A stretch of DNA of 11,988 nucleotides, from NCBI GenBank assembly GCA_030151765.1, contig JASLCW010000362.1, positions 1 to 11,988 of the forward strand, written 5' to 3'. Source of the stretch: Marmoricola sp. Lineage in GTDB: Bacteria > Actinomycetota > Actinomycetes > Propionibacteriales > Nocardioidaceae. Of this stretch, positions 11,864 to 11,988 are shown piece after piece; the first letter of the stretch is position 1; every line of letters starts with the position of its first letter. The notes beneath the pieces are model-generated. The model saw nothing but the letters and a program-made list of their open reading frames with translations, was not told the DNA's origin and did not search any database. The translations under genes and the position numbers were made by a program.

Positions 11864-11988
11864 ATGACGACGAACCCGCGACTGCCGATTCACGCCGCAC
11901 ACGGGACCGAGCTGACCGCGAAGTCGTGGCAGACCGAGGCCCCGCTGCGGATGCTGATGAACAACCTCGACCCCGAGAACGCCGAGCG
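11864..11988 (+). CDS. hutU: Urocanate hydratase, N-terminus (partial at window edge)
   Basis: 41 complete codons are visible. The stretch ELTAKSWQTEAPLRMLMNNL is the well conserved start of urocanate hydratase, the NAD+-dependent enzyme that turns urocanate into imidazolonepropionate, the second step of histidine breakdown after HutH. The ATG at 11864 has a perfect AGGAGG (11852-11857) six bases upstream, the best ribosome binding site in the window. Upstream lie the shared hut palindrome and a second dyad. The NAD-binding and catalytic parts are beyond the window. Other hut genes (hutI and a formimidoylglutamate-processing enzyme) are expected downstream, but this cannot be seen. Confidence 0.93.
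   Translation, partial: MTTNPRLPIHAAHGTELTAKSWQTEAPLRMLMNNLDPENAE

Overview
The window is GC-rich throughout, with strong G/C bias at third codon positions, GTG starts and several start codons that directly follow a -10-like hexamer (leaderless style). Family content (an EtfD-like Fe-S membrane reductase, DUF5997, a DevR/DevS-type heme sensor system, an actinobacterial HutH/HutU) points to a high-GC actinobacterium. Nocardioides or another member of the Propionibacteriales is my best guess, by inference only. No rRNA, tRNA, CRISPR array, insertion sequence or phage gene was seen, and no gene-free stretch exceeds about 200 bases.

Layout. (1) 1-859, minus: N-terminal part of an EtfD-like membrane Fe-S oxidoreductase, cut by the window edge, with a promoter at about 919-947. 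(2) 1038-3339, minus: a compact set of MFS transporter, IclR regulator and a small helical protein, ending in a strong hairpin at 996-1025. (3) 3340-3512: an intergenic region packed with palindromes, repeats and mutually exclusive hairpins. (4) 3513-4504: DUF5997 (minus) divergent from a LysR-like protein without a DNA-binding domain (plus). (5) 4515-5090, minus: a small membrane protein. (6) 5284-8039: a NarL/DevR-type response regulator (plus), convergent with a PNPOx-like flavoprotein plus DevS-type GAF histidine kinase operon (minus). (7) 8218-11988, plus: hutH, a CPA2-type cation/proton antiporter, a four-TM membrane protein, a small winged-helix regulator, and the start of hutU.

How the parts may work together. 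The kinase keeps the two heme-pocket residues of mycobacterial DevS (proximal His, distal Tyr) at the same mutual spacing, so it probably senses O2, NO or CO through heme. Palindromes resembling the DevR (DosR) box lie in front of the response regulator (5213-5226) and, as a tandem pair 21 bp apart, in front of the flavoprotein-kinase operon (8110-8144). This suggests a closed autoregulatory redox/hypoxia circuit. The same divergent region holds a 14-bp palindrome (8148-8161) that recurs with 12 of 14 identical bases in front of hutU (11769-11782). It is a good candidate for the operator of the histidine-utilisation genes, which are interleaved here with an antiporter and a membrane protein/regulator pair that has its own paired operators (10987-11029).
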